The notes: a model not told the origin generated them from the sequence alone. 64,000 bases of DNA from Proteiniphilum acetatigenes DSM 18083 (GCF_000380985.1 NZ_KB905702.1:1-64000); one strand, 5' to 3'. Positions 7,346 to 17,368 are shown, counted from the first letter of the stretch. Translations and numbers: made by a program.

Positions 7346-10300
7346 ATGAAAAGACCTGTGAAACTTCAGCATTTATTTTTCACTAAACGCCGACAAGCCA
7401 TTTGTCGCTGTAGCGGATCAATTTTATTGTCGGTCTGTAAAATAAACAGATACACCATGATTTTAAAAGATAAATCTGATTATCCTGAAAGTTGCCTGTC
7501 GTTGTTAGCCGTCTTACGGTATAAATGCACACGATATAAATATGAATACATTGGGAAAATCATATCGTTATTGCCTTTCTTGCGAGGTACATGCACACGG
7601 TACCGGTTGTTGTTCCTGCTGTTGGCAGGTTGTCTTACTTTCATAAACTCTACTTACGCGCAAACGGTTACCGTCACCGGGCGGGTTACCGAATCCACAG
7701 GTAACCCGCTGCCGGGTGTAACCATAGTGATCAGGGGAACGTCCCCGACCGGTACGACCACCGGAGAAGACGGACGTTATACATTGACAGGCGTGCCAGC
7801 CGACGCGGTGCTATCCTTCTCCTTTGTCGGTTTTAAAACGCAGGAGATACCCGTGAACGGAAGAACACGTCTGAACGTGCAGTTGCAGGAAGATATCACT
7901 ACGTTGTCGGAAGTGGTCGTGAATGCCGGATATTATACCGTAAAAGACCAGCTCCGTACCGGCAGCATTGCCAGGGTGACGGCCAAAGAGATCGAAAATC
8001 AACCGGTCAGCAATGCGCTTTCCGCCCTTCAGGGGCGAATGGCGGGAATAAACATTACCCAGGGTAGCGGTGCTGCCGGTGGCGGCTATGAGATACAAAT
8101 CCGTGGTACAAACAGTTTAAGAAGGGTGGGGAACTACCCCATGTATATTATCGACGGGGTGCCGGTAAGCCCGGAAACGGCTTCGAACAGTATTTCGGCA
8201 TCGATACTTCCCAATACGGAAATCAATCCGTTGAACGCCATTAACCCGAATGACATCGAGAGCATCGAGATCCTGAAAGACGCGGACGCGACGGCCATCT
8301 ACGGTTCACGCGGAGCCAACGGTGTAATACTGGTCACTACGAAAAAAGGAAGGACAGGGCGGAAGACCGCCCTCAGCGTGAACACCGGCTACGGCCTTAG
8401 CCGCGTGGCCGGTAAGATGGAGATGATGGATACCCCGCAATACCTGGAGATGCGCAGGCAGGCGTATGCCAACGACGGCATCACAGACTATCCGGCGAAC
8501 GCATACGATATCAATGGCACCTGGGACCAGACCCGTTATACGGACTGGCAGGACGAACTGATCGGAAGGACGGCGACCACCTCCAATGTCCAGGTCTCCT
8601 TAAGCGGAGGTAGCGAAAATACAAGTTTTCTGGCCAGTGCCAGCCATAACGAGCAAACCACCGTCTTCGGCAGGGATTTCAAATACAAGACCAATAACCT
8701 CTCCCTGAACCTGAACCATCGCTCAGATGATAACCGGTTCACTTTGAGTTCGGCCGTACTATTCTCCGGACAGGCCAATAACCTGATACGGACAGATATC
8801 ACCAGCAAGGCTCTCCTGCTTAGCCCCAATGCCCCCGCACTCTACAAGGAGGACGGCAGCCTGAACTGGGAGGACAACACCTTTACCAATCCGGTTGCAG
8901 CGTATGAAAGCACCTACGACAACAAAAACAAGGCACTTAACTTCAATATCAACCTAAGTTACGAACTGTTCCGCTCTTTTTATATCAAATTGAACAGCGG
9001 GATCAACCAACAGGTTTTTGAAGAAAAAATATTGTCGCCCAGCACGATATATAACCCTGCCTTCGGATTTACATCCGCCACCCATTCATCCATCAGGAAA
9101 GCGAACCAACACCAGTTTTCCTATTTACTGGAGCCCCAGTTAAATTACAGATGCACATTTAATGCGCATGAAATGGATATATTGGTCGGGGGTACTTTCC
9201 AGCACCGGCAAACGTCCGCCTTGGGAATATCGGGATCCCGGTTCGAAAGCAATGCCCTGATTACAAACCTGGCGGCAGCGGGGAATGTGACTGTCATATA
9301 CGATACGGAAACCGGATACAAGTACGCTGCGCTATTCGGAAGGATCAATTACCAATATAAAAAGAGGTATATCCTCAACCTTACCGGCCGTAGGGACGGG
9401 TCGAGCCGCTTCGGGACAGATAACCGTTTTGCCAACTTCGGGGCGGTCGGCGTGGCCTGGCTGTTCGCTGAAGAAGCGTTTTTCAATGATATCCGGTGGC
9501 TGAGCTTCGGGAAACTCCGGGCAAGCTACGGGCTTACCGGAAGCGACGCCATCGGGGATTACCAGTACCTGGATACCTATACCGTGAGCAGTAATAGTTA
9601 TGGGGGAATCAAGGGATTGTACCCTTCCAGGTTGTACAATCCCTATTTCAGTTGGGAAAAGACGACGAAACTGGAGGTCGCGTTGGAACTGGGATTCCTT
9701 GACGACCGGATACGGTTGAACACCGCCTGGTTCCGCAACCGTTCGGGCAACCAACTGGTGGGTATCCCGTTGCCCGGAACCACCGGCTTCACCCGTATCC
9801 AGGCAAACCTGCCGGCCACGGTGGAAAACAAAGGGCTGGAACTGGAACTTAATACGAATCCGGTGAGGACAGGCACGTTCAACTGGGACAGCGGTTTCAA
9901 CATCAGTTTTCCAAGGAACAAACTGGTATCGTTTCCGGGGTTGGAGGGTTCCACGTATGCAAACCAATACGTCATCGGTTATCCCGTGTCTATTGCGAAA
10001 GTGTATAATTACGAGGGGATCGACCCGGAAACCGGGCTCTACACCTTTACAGACTACAACAACGATGGCAATATCTCTTCACCGGATGACAACCAGGTGA
10101 TCAAAAGAACAGGTGCCCGGTATTACGGCGGATGGTCCAACCAGTTATCGTATAAACAATGGGAATTCTCTTTCCTGTTCCAGTTTGTGAACCAGGTACA
10201 GAAAAATTACAACAGTGCCATGCTGATGCCGGGTACGATGAACAACCAACCGGTAGAAGCACTGGACGTATGGTCGAAGGATAATCCCGGCGGACAATAC

Positions 10301-10582
10301 ATGGCTTATTCCTCCGGGGTGGATGCACAGAAAAACCAGTCGTTCCTGCTTTTCAAAAACAGTACGGTGGCCGTCGGGGATGCCTCTTTTATCCGCTTAA
10401 AAAATATCCAGTTAAGCTATCTGCTTCCTGTAAACAAACATGTGCAGAATATACGGTTCTACGCACAAGGCCAGAATGTGTTGACCTTTACCGACTATTT
10501 CGGTCTGGATCCCGAGTTTATTTCAACCGGCTTTTTACCACCGCTGAAAACGTATTCGTTCGGAGTTCAGTTTAACTTTTAA
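7346..10582 (+). CDS. SusC/RagA-type TonB-dependent outer-membrane transporter
   Basis: 1078 residues if the first ATG is used. The hydrophobic signal core RLLFLLLAGCLTF is near residues 86-98, so a start at 7457 (Met38) is more likely. After the signal comes a carboxypeptidase-D-like regulatory domain (TVTGRVTESTGNPLPGVTI, about residues 109-127, on to about 185), a TonB plug (LSEVVV, LQGRMAGI, IRGTNSL, YIIDGVPV, ILKDADATAIYGSRGANGVI) and a large beta-barrel ending in Phe. It imports a bulky ligand with SusD as the surface lid. SusD follows after 10 bases. The neighbouring S9 peptidase suggests peptides rather than sugar as ligand; that is inference. Confidence 0.95.
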   Translation: MKRPVKLQHLFFTKRRQAICRCSGSILLSVCKINRYTMILKDKSDYPESCLSLLAVLRYKCTRYKYEYIGKIISLLPFLRGTCTRYRLLFLLLAGCLTFINSTYAQTVTVTGRVTESTGNPLPGVTIVIRGTSPTGTTTGEDGRYTLTGVPADAVLSFSFVGFKTQEIPVNGRTRLNVQLQEDITTLSEVVVNAGYYTVKDQLRTGSIARVTAKEIENQPVSNALSALQGRMAGINITQGSGAAGGGYEIQIRGTNSLRRVGNYPMYIIDGVPVSPETASNSISASILPNTEINPLNAINPNDIESIEILKDADATAIYGSRGANGVILVTTKKGRTGRKTALSVNTGYGLSRVAGKMEMMDTPQYLEMRRQAYANDGITDYPANAYDINGTWDQTRYTDWQDELIGRTATTSNVQVSLSGGSENTSFLASASHNEQTTVFGRDFKYKTNNLSLNLNHRSDDNRFTLSSAVLFSGQANNLIRTDITSKALLLSPNAPALYKEDGSLNWEDNTFTNPVAAYESTYDNKNKALNFNINLSYELFRSFYIKLNSGINQQVFEEKILSPSTIYNPAFGFTSATHSSIRKANQHQFSYLLEPQLNYRCTFNAHEMDILVGGTFQHRQTSALGISGSRFESNALITNLAAAGNVTVIYDTETGYKYAALFGRINYQYKKRYILNLTGRRDGSSRFGTDNRFANFGAVGVAWLFAEEAFFNDIRWLSFGKLRASYGLTGSDAIGDYQYLDTYTVSSNSYGGIKGLYPSRLYNPYFSWEKTTKLEVALELGFLDDRIRLNTAWFRNRSGNQLVGIPLPGTTGFTRIQANLPATVENKGLELELNTNPVRTGTFNWDSGFNISFPRNKLVSFPGLEGSTYANQYVIGYPVSIAKVYNYEGIDPETGLYTFTDYNNDGNISSPDDNQVIKRTGARYYGGWSNQLSYKQWEFSFLFQFVNQVQKNYNSAMLMPGTMNNQPVEALDVWSKDNPGGQYMAYSSGVDAQKNQSFLLFKNSTVAVGDASFIRLKNIQLSYLLPVNKHVQNIRFYAQGQNVLTFTDYFGLDPEFISTGFLPPLKTYSFGVQFNF

Positions 10583-10592
10583 AATAAAGATC

Positions 10593-11957
10593 ATGAAGAA
10601 AATATATCTGTTTTTTTGTATCGGAGGTTTACTCCTGGCAGCCTGTGAAGACCTTATCGACGTGGGGTACCCCTCGAACCAGTTGGGAACGCCGCAGGTG
10701 TTTGAAGATGTGCAAACCGCCAACGCCGCATTGGCATATTTACACGCCATGGTACGGGACCGGTCTGTCATGTCAGGTGGAAGTTTTACCGGGATGGGTA
10801 CCCTTGGGGGAATGTATGCCGATGAGTTGGACTGTTACTATAATGACCAGAACGGGGTTCTGGATATTTATCATAACCAGTTACAGGAAACCAATACTTC
10901 CATAGCAAGCATTTGGAGCAATTCCTACCAGCAAATTTATTATGCCAATGCCGTTATATACGGTGTGGAACAGTCGCCCACATTGTCCGGAGACGACAAA
11001 AACCGGATCAAAGGGGAAGCGTTGCTGGTGCGTTCACTGATCTATTTTTACCTGCAACAGCTTTTCGGCGATATTCCTTATACGACCAGCCTGGATTACG
11101 AATATAACCGGACGATTGGCAAAACGGAAGCTTCTGCGTTGCTGGCACAATTAGAGAAGGATGTTACGGAGGCAGCCGGCCTGTTGGTAGATGACTACCG
11201 TGATGCGGAACGGATTTATCCCAACCGGAAAGCGGCGCAACTGCTGCTGGCCCGTATTTACCTGCTCCAGGGAGAATGGCTGCTGGCCGAACAGACAGCG
11301 AAAAATATCCTTCAGTCTCCCCTCTATCAATATGAGACGGATATCAATGAGGTATTCCACAAATCGGGCAAGCATATCCTTTGGCAGCTGAAACCGCAGA
11401 ACAACGGGGATGCGACAAGCGAAGCGACTCATTATTACTTTGCCGATTCAGCACCCCACAATTTTGCGCTGACACAGGACCTGGTGGACGCCTTTGCCGG
11501 CAATGACCTCCGCAAACAGGCATGGATCGCCACAGTAACCGTGAACGAGCAGTCATGGTACCGCCCTCACAAATACAAGAACAGGTCGAACAACACGGAT
11601 GAATACTCCATCATGTTTCGCCTGGAGGAGGTTTACTTTATCATCGCCGAGACGCTGGCCCGGCAAAACAAGATGGATGAAGCTTTATCCTATCTCAATG
11701 CCTCACGGCAAAGGGCAGGGTTAACCCCATTGGCATCCTTGACGGAAGAGGAATTTCATAATGAACTCCTGGCCGAAAAACGGCGTGAATTCTTTACCGA
11801 GTCCGGTCACCGCTTCCTTGACCTGAAACGGTGGGGGAGGCTGGATGAGTTAAGCACCGTAAAGCCCAATTGGGAGAATTATAAACAGGTATGGCCGCTT
11901 CCACAAAGCGAACTGTTGCTAAACCCGAATTTATACCCTCAAAATACCGGATATTGA
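10593..11957 (+). CDS. SusD/RagB-family surface nutrient-binding lipoprotein
   Basis: 454 residues with a lipobox ending at Cys18 (GGLLLAAC). Tetratricopeptide-like helical region and the typical C-terminal features of SusD proteins are visible: RLEEVYFIIAETLARQNKMD, a LLAEKRREFFTESGHRFLDLKRW motif and a WPLPQSELLLNPNL end. The ATG follows SusC by 10 bases and the stop comes 2 bases before the peptidase start, so the three form an operon. It captures ligand at the cell surface for the SusC pore. Confidence 0.95.
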   Translation: MKKIYLFFCIGGLLLAACEDLIDVGYPSNQLGTPQVFEDVQTANAALAYLHAMVRDRSVMSGGSFTGMGTLGGMYADELDCYYNDQNGVLDIYHNQLQETNTSIASIWSNSYQQIYYANAVIYGVEQSPTLSGDDKNRIKGEALLVRSLIYFYLQQLFGDIPYTTSLDYEYNRTIGKTEASALLAQLEKDVTEAAGLLVDDYRDAERIYPNRKAAQLLLARIYLLQGEWLLAEQTAKNILQSPLYQYETDINEVFHKSGKHILWQLKPQNNGDATSEATHYYFADSAPHNFALTQDLVDAFAGNDLRKQAWIATVTVNEQSWYRPHKYKNRSNNTDEYSIMFRLEEVYFIIAETLARQNKMDEALSYLNASRQRAGLTPLASLTEEEFHNELLAEKRREFFTESGHRFLDLKRWGRLDELSTVKPNWENYKQVWPLPQSELLLNPNLYPQNTGY

Positions 11958-11959
11958 CC

Positions 11960-14461
11960 ATGAGATGTAGAATCCTATTATTATCCCTGTGCCTGTTGCT
12001 ACCGGCAGGCCGGGAACTGAATGCACAAAACAGCAAGGAAGAACTGCAACAGCTTGCAGACAGGTATTACGACATGCGTCTTCAGGATAGGGTTGACAAC
12101 CCCATATGGTTTACCGTCAGCAAACTGTATGACCGGAACCATGACACGATCCTGATCCTCAATAACCGGCATCCCGGAAAGGTGACAGGCGCCAGGGCAA
12201 TCAAAGGAATACCCTTTTTCATCGGCAGTGACCGCCTGCTTACACGCAATAGCCACAAGGCAGAATTGTGGAACCTGCAAACGCAAACCGGTATTTATTA
12301 CGAGCATGTAAAAGACATGAAAGCGCTGAAAAATAACGGATGGTTTGTATTACACTACAATGAAGAAGCCGATAACAAGGTTGGCATGTATAATACTTCG
12401 GGTAAATTGCTGCAATCCGTCGATCACGCAACCAGGTTTATAATTGCGGACGACGACCGTGTATATGTGATTACCAAAGAGGAAAATGGAGATTCTCACC
12501 TTGTGCGGCTGGGTGATAAGGGCAAGGAGCAACTATATAACTCTCCCCGCGAAATCAGGCTCCTGGACATATATCCCGCGCGGCAAGGTATCATGATCCA
12601 TGAACAGGTCCCGGGGAGTAGGGCCATGGGTGTTGTCTATCTCGACCTTACTACTAAAGCGGCGTATCCTTTACAGGATGTGTTGCCCGTAAGCACCCAA
12701 CAGGTGTTTACGGAGACCATTGAAGGAGGAAACAGTTATTTCCTCAAAGTTGTGGTCGATTTCGAAAAACAGGATACGTCGGTGGTAGATATCTGGTACG
12801 GGAATGATTACCGGTTGGAGAGAAAATTCTATCCACATCCTGTTTTTACCTATCATGTCTGGAATCCCGTGGCAAAACAGATCGAACAGGTAGGCGCGGA
12901 CTCACAGGCGGAGAAGGCGAGCCTGGGCAATGGGCGTTATTTCGTGAGCGTCGACCGTTCCCTTTTACAGGATTATATCATCGCTTCACCCAGGCTGAAG
13001 ATAGATATTTATGACCGCAGGGAAGAGACATATTCCCTGATGGATACCATCACAGCACACGCTCAAACAATGTTGTATCCTTCACCCGGAGGGGAATATA
13101 TCTTATATCGCAAGGGCCATAACTGGTATGCGTATCACGTTGCAACGGACACGAAAAAGATCATCGATGGGAATGGATTGCACAATCCTTATTTTACACC
13201 GGACGGGAAAAGTGTCCTTTTTGACGGGGATGATGGTTTATGGTGTTATAATCCGAAGGAAAACAGCTTATCGAAACCGGGCAATTTTGAAGGATGCAAA
13301 GTGACCATCCTGAACGGGATTTCGCAGACTATCGCCTACAGGTTTCACCGGAAAACATTCGACCCGGACAAACCGTTACTGCTCAGGCTGTATAATCGCA
13401 ATGAAAATAAAGGCGCCTACATCTTACACCGAAATGGGCGGAATGAGACGCTTATACCATTCACCGGCATGAATATTAAAGAGCTGAAACACGACGAGGA
13501 TTACACACATTTTTATTATAGCGAAGAAAACTATAACCTTCCTCCCCGGCTGGTATATAAAGAACCGGGAAAAGATGCAACCGTGCTGTACCAAAGCAAC
13601 GAAACCGACAAAACAATCTTATCCCTTAAACAGGAGATCATTTCCTATACCAACAGCGACGGCATTCTGCTGAAAGGTATCCTGTATTACCCGTTGAACT
13701 ACAACCCTTCAGGGAAATACCCGATGGTGGTGCGTATTTACCAGATACAAAGTCACAAACGCAACCGTTACCCCTTGGCTGAATTCAGTACGAAAAACAG
13801 GAACGGTCCCAATCTCAGGCTACTGTTGGAAAAAGGGTATTTTGTCTATTTCCCCGATATCGTTTACGGGGATAAAGGTACCGGATTATCAGCTTTGGAC
13901 TGTGTACACCATTCCCTGGATGCGTTGGAAGACAATCCCTGCATCGATAAGAGCCGGATCGGTCTTTTTGGATTTTCACACGGCGGATATCAAACTAATT
14001 TCATCGCCACCCATTCCGACCGGTTCGCGGCCTATGTTGCCGGGGCCGGTAACAGTGATATCGTACGTTCCTATTTTTCGTATAACTACAATTTCAAGAG
14101 ACCTTTCTACTGGCAGTTTGAGACCGGGCAATATGAAATGAAAAAGAGTTTCAATGAAGACAAACAGCTTTATTTTCGAAATAACCCGATCCATTATGTG
14201 GACCAGGTCAATGCTCCTATTTTATTATGGGCCGGGAAGAAGGACCGGAATATCTACTGGGAGCAGACCATGGAGTTCTATATCGGGTTGAAACGGAACC
14301 GGAAAAAGGTGATCGCCTTGTTTTATCCCGAAGAAGGACACGCTTTTTTTTCGCAGGAGGCATGCAGTGATCTCTCTTTACGGATACAAGATTGGTTCGA
14401 TTATTACCTGAAAGGGAAGAAGGAGATGGAGTGGATTAAAAAAGTAGACCGGCTGGAATAA
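11960..14461 (+). CDS. S9-family (prolyl oligopeptidase-like) serine peptidase, exported
   Basis: 834 residues from the ATG at 11960, chosen because it gives a signal peptide (MRCRILLLSLCLLLPAG to about LNAQ) directly after the SusD stop. An N-terminal propeller-like region (to about residue 560) precedes an alpha/beta-hydrolase domain with the Ser in GFSHGG (Ser673), the Asp in WAGKKDRN (Asp762) and the His in EEGHAF (His794). It should cleave short peptides outside the inner membrane, in the periplasm or at the surface. Operon position suggests it trims the peptide imported by the SusC/D pair. It is convergent with the DUF6520-like gene. Confidence 0.9.
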   Translation: MRCRILLLSLCLLLPAGRELNAQNSKEELQQLADRYYDMRLQDRVDNPIWFTVSKLYDRNHDTILILNNRHPGKVTGARAIKGIPFFIGSDRLLTRNSHKAELWNLQTQTGIYYEHVKDMKALKNNGWFVLHYNEEADNKVGMYNTSGKLLQSVDHATRFIIADDDRVYVITKEENGDSHLVRLGDKGKEQLYNSPREIRLLDIYPARQGIMIHEQVPGSRAMGVVYLDLTTKAAYPLQDVLPVSTQQVFTETIEGGNSYFLKVVVDFEKQDTSVVDIWYGNDYRLERKFYPHPVFTYHVWNPVAKQIEQVGADSQAEKASLGNGRYFVSVDRSLLQDYIIASPRLKIDIYDRREETYSLMDTITAHAQTMLYPSPGGEYILYRKGHNWYAYHVATDTKKIIDGNGLHNPYFTPDGKSVLFDGDDGLWCYNPKENSLSKPGNFEGCKVTILNGISQTIAYRFHRKTFDPDKPLLLRLYNRNENKGAYILHRNGRNETLIPFTGMNIKELKHDEDYTHFYYSEENYNLPPRLVYKEPGKDATVLYQSNETDKTILSLKQEIISYTNSDGILLKGILYYPLNYNPSGKYPMVVRIYQIQSHKRNRYPLAEFSTKNRNGPNLRLLLEKGYFVYFPDIVYGDKGTGLSALDCVHHSLDALEDNPCIDKSRIGLFGFSHGGYQTNFIATHSDRFAAYVAGAGNSDIVRSYFSYNYNFKRPFYWQFETGQYEMKKSFNEDKQLYFRNNPIHYVDQVNAPILLWAGKKDRNIYWEQTMEFYIGLKRNRKKVIALFYPEEGHAFFSQEACSDLSLRIQDWFDYYLKGKKEMEWIKKVDRLE

Positions 14462-14470
14462 AAACAAAAA

Positions 14471-14503
14471 GGCCCCAAAGAGCCCTTCCTCTCTTTGGGT
14501 GCC
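14471..14503. terminator. Bidirectional terminator between the peptidase and the DUF6520-like gene
   Basis: A CCCAAAGAG / CTCTTTGGG stem extended by GGC/GCC lies between the convergent stops at 14461 and 14517. A-rich bases precede it and T-containing bases follow, so it can work on either strand. Confidence 0.6.
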
Positions 14504-14516
14504 TTCTCTTCAATAC

Positions 14517-14777
14517 CTATTGTTCAGGTTCAAACAACATATCGACGCAACTGGTTCCACTTAGCTCATAGAGTTCGTGGGAACTCCATGTACAAGCATC
14601 GGTACCTACACGGACACAACCTTTGTTGGTCTCTATACACTGGCCCGTTGAACTATCGATATAGTATCCGGTTACCAGATCACTGTCACTCACTTTTGCT
14701 GTATTAGTCGCAAAAGCCGCGCCGGCTCCCATTAATATGATCACAGCCGGCACAAGGAACTGTTTAAATTTAGTCAT
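14517..14777 (-). CDS. Small secreted Cys-containing peptide (DUF6520-like)
   Basis: 86 residues: a basic N-terminus and hydrophobic signal (KFKQFLVPAVIILMGAGAAFA, residues 3-23), then a mature part of about 60 residues with four Cys (47, 54, 62, 77), enough for two disulfides. The pattern fits the DUF6520 family of Bacteroidota, whose function I do not know. It lies 11 bases downstream of the MauE/DoxX-like membrane protein gene and probably shares its transcript. Its partner may form or use its disulfides. A structural or signalling peptide are both possible. Confidence 0.75.
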   Translation of the reverse strand: MTKFKQFLVPAVIILMGAGAAFATNTAKVSDSDLVTGYYIDSSTGQCIETNKGCVRVGTDACTWSSHELYELSGTSCVDMLFEPEQ

Positions 14778-14788
14778 AATGAAAAAAT

Positions 14789-16372
14789 TTAATGTTGCTG
14801 CCTACTCTGTTCAAGGTTTTCGGCGTCTCCTGTTTCGATGAAATGCCGCGTCACCGGTTGCGCAAAACGGTAACGCACAATTTCATTGCCGGACAAAACA
14901 AAAAAATATTTATCCGTGACGATCATCCGGGTCATTTTATGGCTTCCGCGGTGATGCACATAAAAACTGCCCGGATATTCCTGCCTGTCGGTCCGGTACA
15001 TATCAATAACGGCTGCCTTCTGCCACATCTCCCGGGATTCGAATTTTCCCATAAGATTGGATTCATTGAACAGCACCCGGTTATGTACGGCCGACCTCTT
15101 ATTGACCTGCAATGGGGGCGCATCCATTTTATGCCGTCCGTCGGATAGTGAACGGACCTGCACCTGCGCCCTGGATATGGTGTCGATGGTATGCAGCCTT
15201 TGCGTAAGGTGGAGGCTGCTGTCCATCACTAAAAATTCATTCCGGTAAAAATAGATATAGACCAGTTCCCCGGTCATGTCGTCCCGAAGCAACTGCCCGT
15301 CGGTATCGAACATCCCGTCCACCTGTTTTTCCAACAGTTCGTGATGGAGCGTTACCTTCGGGTCCCGGTCCAACCGTAGGCTGCCCAGTACCTGCGCTTT
15401 TGTCTCAGCACTTTGTGTCCTGAAGGCGAAATTGAGGGAGTCTATCACCTCCAATTGGGAAAAATAGGCGTCCGCATAACTGACGGTACGGGCCAGCGAA
15501 TCGCCCAACTGCCCCCGGTAAATTACCGGCACGCTCCCGTCATACACATAGAAATAAGGCGCCTTTACTTTTATCCGGATGGAGCGGAACGGGTGGGTGG
15601 TATCGTCCAGCCGGATCTTCACGGCTTTTGTCGTTGTCAAAGCGGTGTCGATGGAGGTGAGGACCAGGGGTGCGGTTACATTCCCCAGGTAGACCTGCCC
15701 GCTGGCAATACCGGCAAAGTAATAGGAGTCGACGCCCAGGTCGAACGCCTTTTCATCCCGTATCGGATGTTGGCTGAACCGCCGGATAAAGTTATTCTCC
15801 TTTTTGATGATATGTTCCGACGACAGGAACAAGGCCACCACCACACCCGCAGCCATAAGGGAAGGCAACACGCTTTTCAGGATTATATTGGTGGTACGGG
15901 TGCCTTTTCCTTTTTCCGTCCATACGATGGCGACCAACGCCAGGGCGATAAAACCAATGTTAAAGAAGAGGTGTTCCGTCCAGCTTAGTTTTTCAATAAT
16001 TCCGCCACAGGAACAAGGTATAAAATCGCTGTAATTGAGTATCAGATAGATGTAGATGGTAAAGGCGACCATCAGGAAGAGGGAGGCATACAAGCCCTTA
16101 AGTCGGGTGACTTTAAAGCATAACAGCAGTACGATAAGCAGTTCGGTGATGATAACGAATGGGGCGATGAAGCCTGCATAGGCGCTTAACAGGGGCGACT
16201 GGGCCAACTGTATCCCGAAGTTCTCAAAATCCAGCAGTTTACTGATGGCCGTATATACAAAAAGGAGTATGTACAAGTAGGAAATTATTTGTACAAATAC
16301 GTGGCGATTCTTTGGCAGAATCTTTTTCATACCGATTCCTTTCCAAGCTGGCTTTCGTATCAAAGAATGCAT
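14789..16372 (-). CDS. MauE/DoxX-like redox membrane protein with a long extracytoplasmic domain
   Basis: 527 residues from the first ATG; Met15 (start at 16330, MKKILPKNRH) is the likelier start. Four to five membrane segments occupy about residues 27-190, with a Cys-x-Cys pair (PCSCGG, Cys120 and Cys122) in a loop, as in MauE-type proteins linked to disulfide chemistry. The remaining ~330 residues are outside the membrane and look beta-rich, possibly propeller-like; I do not recognise that domain. It precedes the DUF6520-like peptide gene, and such pairs recur in this phylum. Likely role: oxidation or handling of the secreted Cys-rich peptide. Confidence 0.7.
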   Translation of the reverse strand: MHSLIRKPAWKGIGMKKILPKNRHVFVQIISYLYILLFVYTAISKLLDFENFGIQLAQSPLLSAYAGFIAPFVIITELLIVLLLCFKVTRLKGLYASLFLMVAFTIYIYLILNYSDFIPCSCGGIIEKLSWTEHLFFNIGFIALALVAIVWTEKGKGTRTTNIILKSVLPSLMAAGVVVALFLSSEHIIKKENNFIRRFSQHPIRDEKAFDLGVDSYYFAGIASGQVYLGNVTAPLVLTSIDTALTTTKAVKIRLDDTTHPFRSIRIKVKAPYFYVYDGSVPVIYRGQLGDSLARTVSYADAYFSQLEVIDSLNFAFRTQSAETKAQVLGSLRLDRDPKVTLHHELLEKQVDGMFDTDGQLLRDDMTGELVYIYFYRNEFLVMDSSLHLTQRLHTIDTISRAQVQVRSLSDGRHKMDAPPLQVNKRSAVHNRVLFNESNLMGKFESREMWQKAAVIDMYRTDRQEYPGSFYVHHRGSHKMTRMIVTDKYFFVLSGNEIVRYRFAQPVTRHFIETGDAENLEQSRQQH

Positions 16373-16635
16373 TGCATTCTCTTTGTGTTAAAATAAAAAT
16401 CCCGAATATTCAGACCGGATAATTTCGATATTGCTTCCCTGAGACAGAAACAATCTTCAGCAGATATTTAGAAAGAATCTAAAACCTAAGGCATTAAAAT
16501 ATACACACTTCACATCATACAAATGTAGGGTATGATCATTGAATCACCAAGCTTTTTTTTCAAAAAATAATATAATTAACGTTATGATAATGAGATCTAT
16601 ATGCGCGAATCCATCTGTAGGATTACAATCTGGAT

Positions 16636-16800
16636 ATGTTTGCTTTCCGGAGTGTAAAGCAGACTATTGGTGAAATCAATACCATCAAACAGGATGTATA
16701 TCCTGATAGGGGAGTATCCCACGAACTGTGTAAGTTGGTAATTGAAGGGTTGAAGTCCGAACTCAACCTTTCAATAATTTTAGGTGAATGGGTACGTTAA
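16636..16800 (+). CDS. Possible small ORF of 54 residues
   Basis: An ATG-initiated frame (MFAFRSVKQTIGEINTIKQD start, GEWVR end) runs to a TAA at 16798-16800 in the gap between the MauE-like gene and the XRE genes. The composition is protein-like but I recognise no family. It ends exactly at the end of the remnant on the other strand. It may be part of a decayed gene. The rest of 16373-16635 holds nothing I can support. Confidence 0.25.
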   Translation: MFAFRSVKQTIGEINTIKQDVYPDRGVSHELCKLVIEGLKSELNLSIILGEWVR

Positions 16801-16990
16801 AAATCACTCTTTTTTTCAACAATTTCCAGCAATTGTTCTATATTTTTCTGTAAGTACTTGATTTCGTCCTTCAACCAGTTAATTTCTTCGTCCTTTGCAG
16901 AAATAAGTTCTTTTACAACTTTTCTTGAAATATAGTTGTCGCATACAATTTTAACGACTTCACAGACTTCTATTCTTTCTCTTTTTTTAA
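16797..16990 (-). pseudogene. Remnant of a coiled-coil regulator-like gene
   Basis: The minus strand is open from about 16990 to a TAA at 16797-16799 and encodes a helical tail (VVKELISAKDEEINWLKDE, then KYLQKNIEQLLEIVEKKSDF). It resembles the C-terminal coiled coil of the XRE paralogues next door but has no ATG or HTH part. It overlaps the 3' end of the XRE gene at 16970. Probably the leftover end of a deleted paralogue. Confidence 0.35.
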
Positions 16991-17368
16991 AGACTCAAAT
17001 TTCTCTCTTTCTTTTTCCAACAGCTTCTCAAAGAACTCAATTGTTTTGTCTATAGGAAAATTATTAAAAGTATGGTTATTCCCTCCGGCACTTGTTGTAA
17101 CAGCACAGTTATTGTAAACGTTGTTGGTATTATACAGCACAGTATCTTCGTTGTACTCTTTTAATCCTTCTACGGTCACCCCTAATGCCGAAGCAATCTC
17201 TTTCAATCGTTCGTCATTAAATTTTTCCGTCTGCTCCATTTTTGAAACAGCCTGCTTTGTTATTCCCAGCAGGTCACCCAACTCGGTCTGAGTCATTCCC
17301 CGAAGGCGGCGTACCCGTTCAATTTTTCTCCCAAGGTGAATTCCATTGGCATAATTTGTCGTTTCCAT
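16970..17368 (-). CDS. XRE-family HTH regulator with C-terminal coiled coil (paralogue 2)
   Basis: 132 residues. The HTH occupies about residues 13-65 (RRLRGMTQTELGDLLGITKQ, then AVSKMEQTEKF). An Asn/Thr-rich linker (NNVYNNCAVTTSAGGNNHTF) and a coiled coil (IEFFEKLLEKEREKFESLKK) follow. It is arranged in tandem with the gene at 17417-17815 and is related to the one at 6156-6560. A TAACTTTG box at 17402-17409 lies upstream. Targets are unknown; the nearby MauE/DUF6520 genes or the PUL are candidates. Confidence 0.85.
   Translation of the reverse strand: METTNYANGIHLGRKIERVRRLRGMTQTELGDLLGITKQAVSKMEQTEKFNDERLKEIASALGVTVEGLKEYNEDTVLYNTNNVYNNCAVTTSAGGNNHTFNNFPIDKTIEFFEKLLEKEREKFESLKKEKE

Noticed and set aside
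7118-7372. 84-codon frame on the minus strand before SusC
   Set aside because: It overlaps the SusC start region, is Arg/Ser-rich with no recognisable motif and has no promoter box.
9332-9967. Long open frame (211 codons) antisense to the SusC gene
   Set aside because: It lies wholly inside a well-supported SusC gene, has unusual composition and no domain; typical shadow frame of a GC-richer gene.
15413-15988. 191-codon frame antisense to the MauE-like gene
   Set aside because: Overlaps the membrane protein gene completely; composition is that of an antisense shadow.
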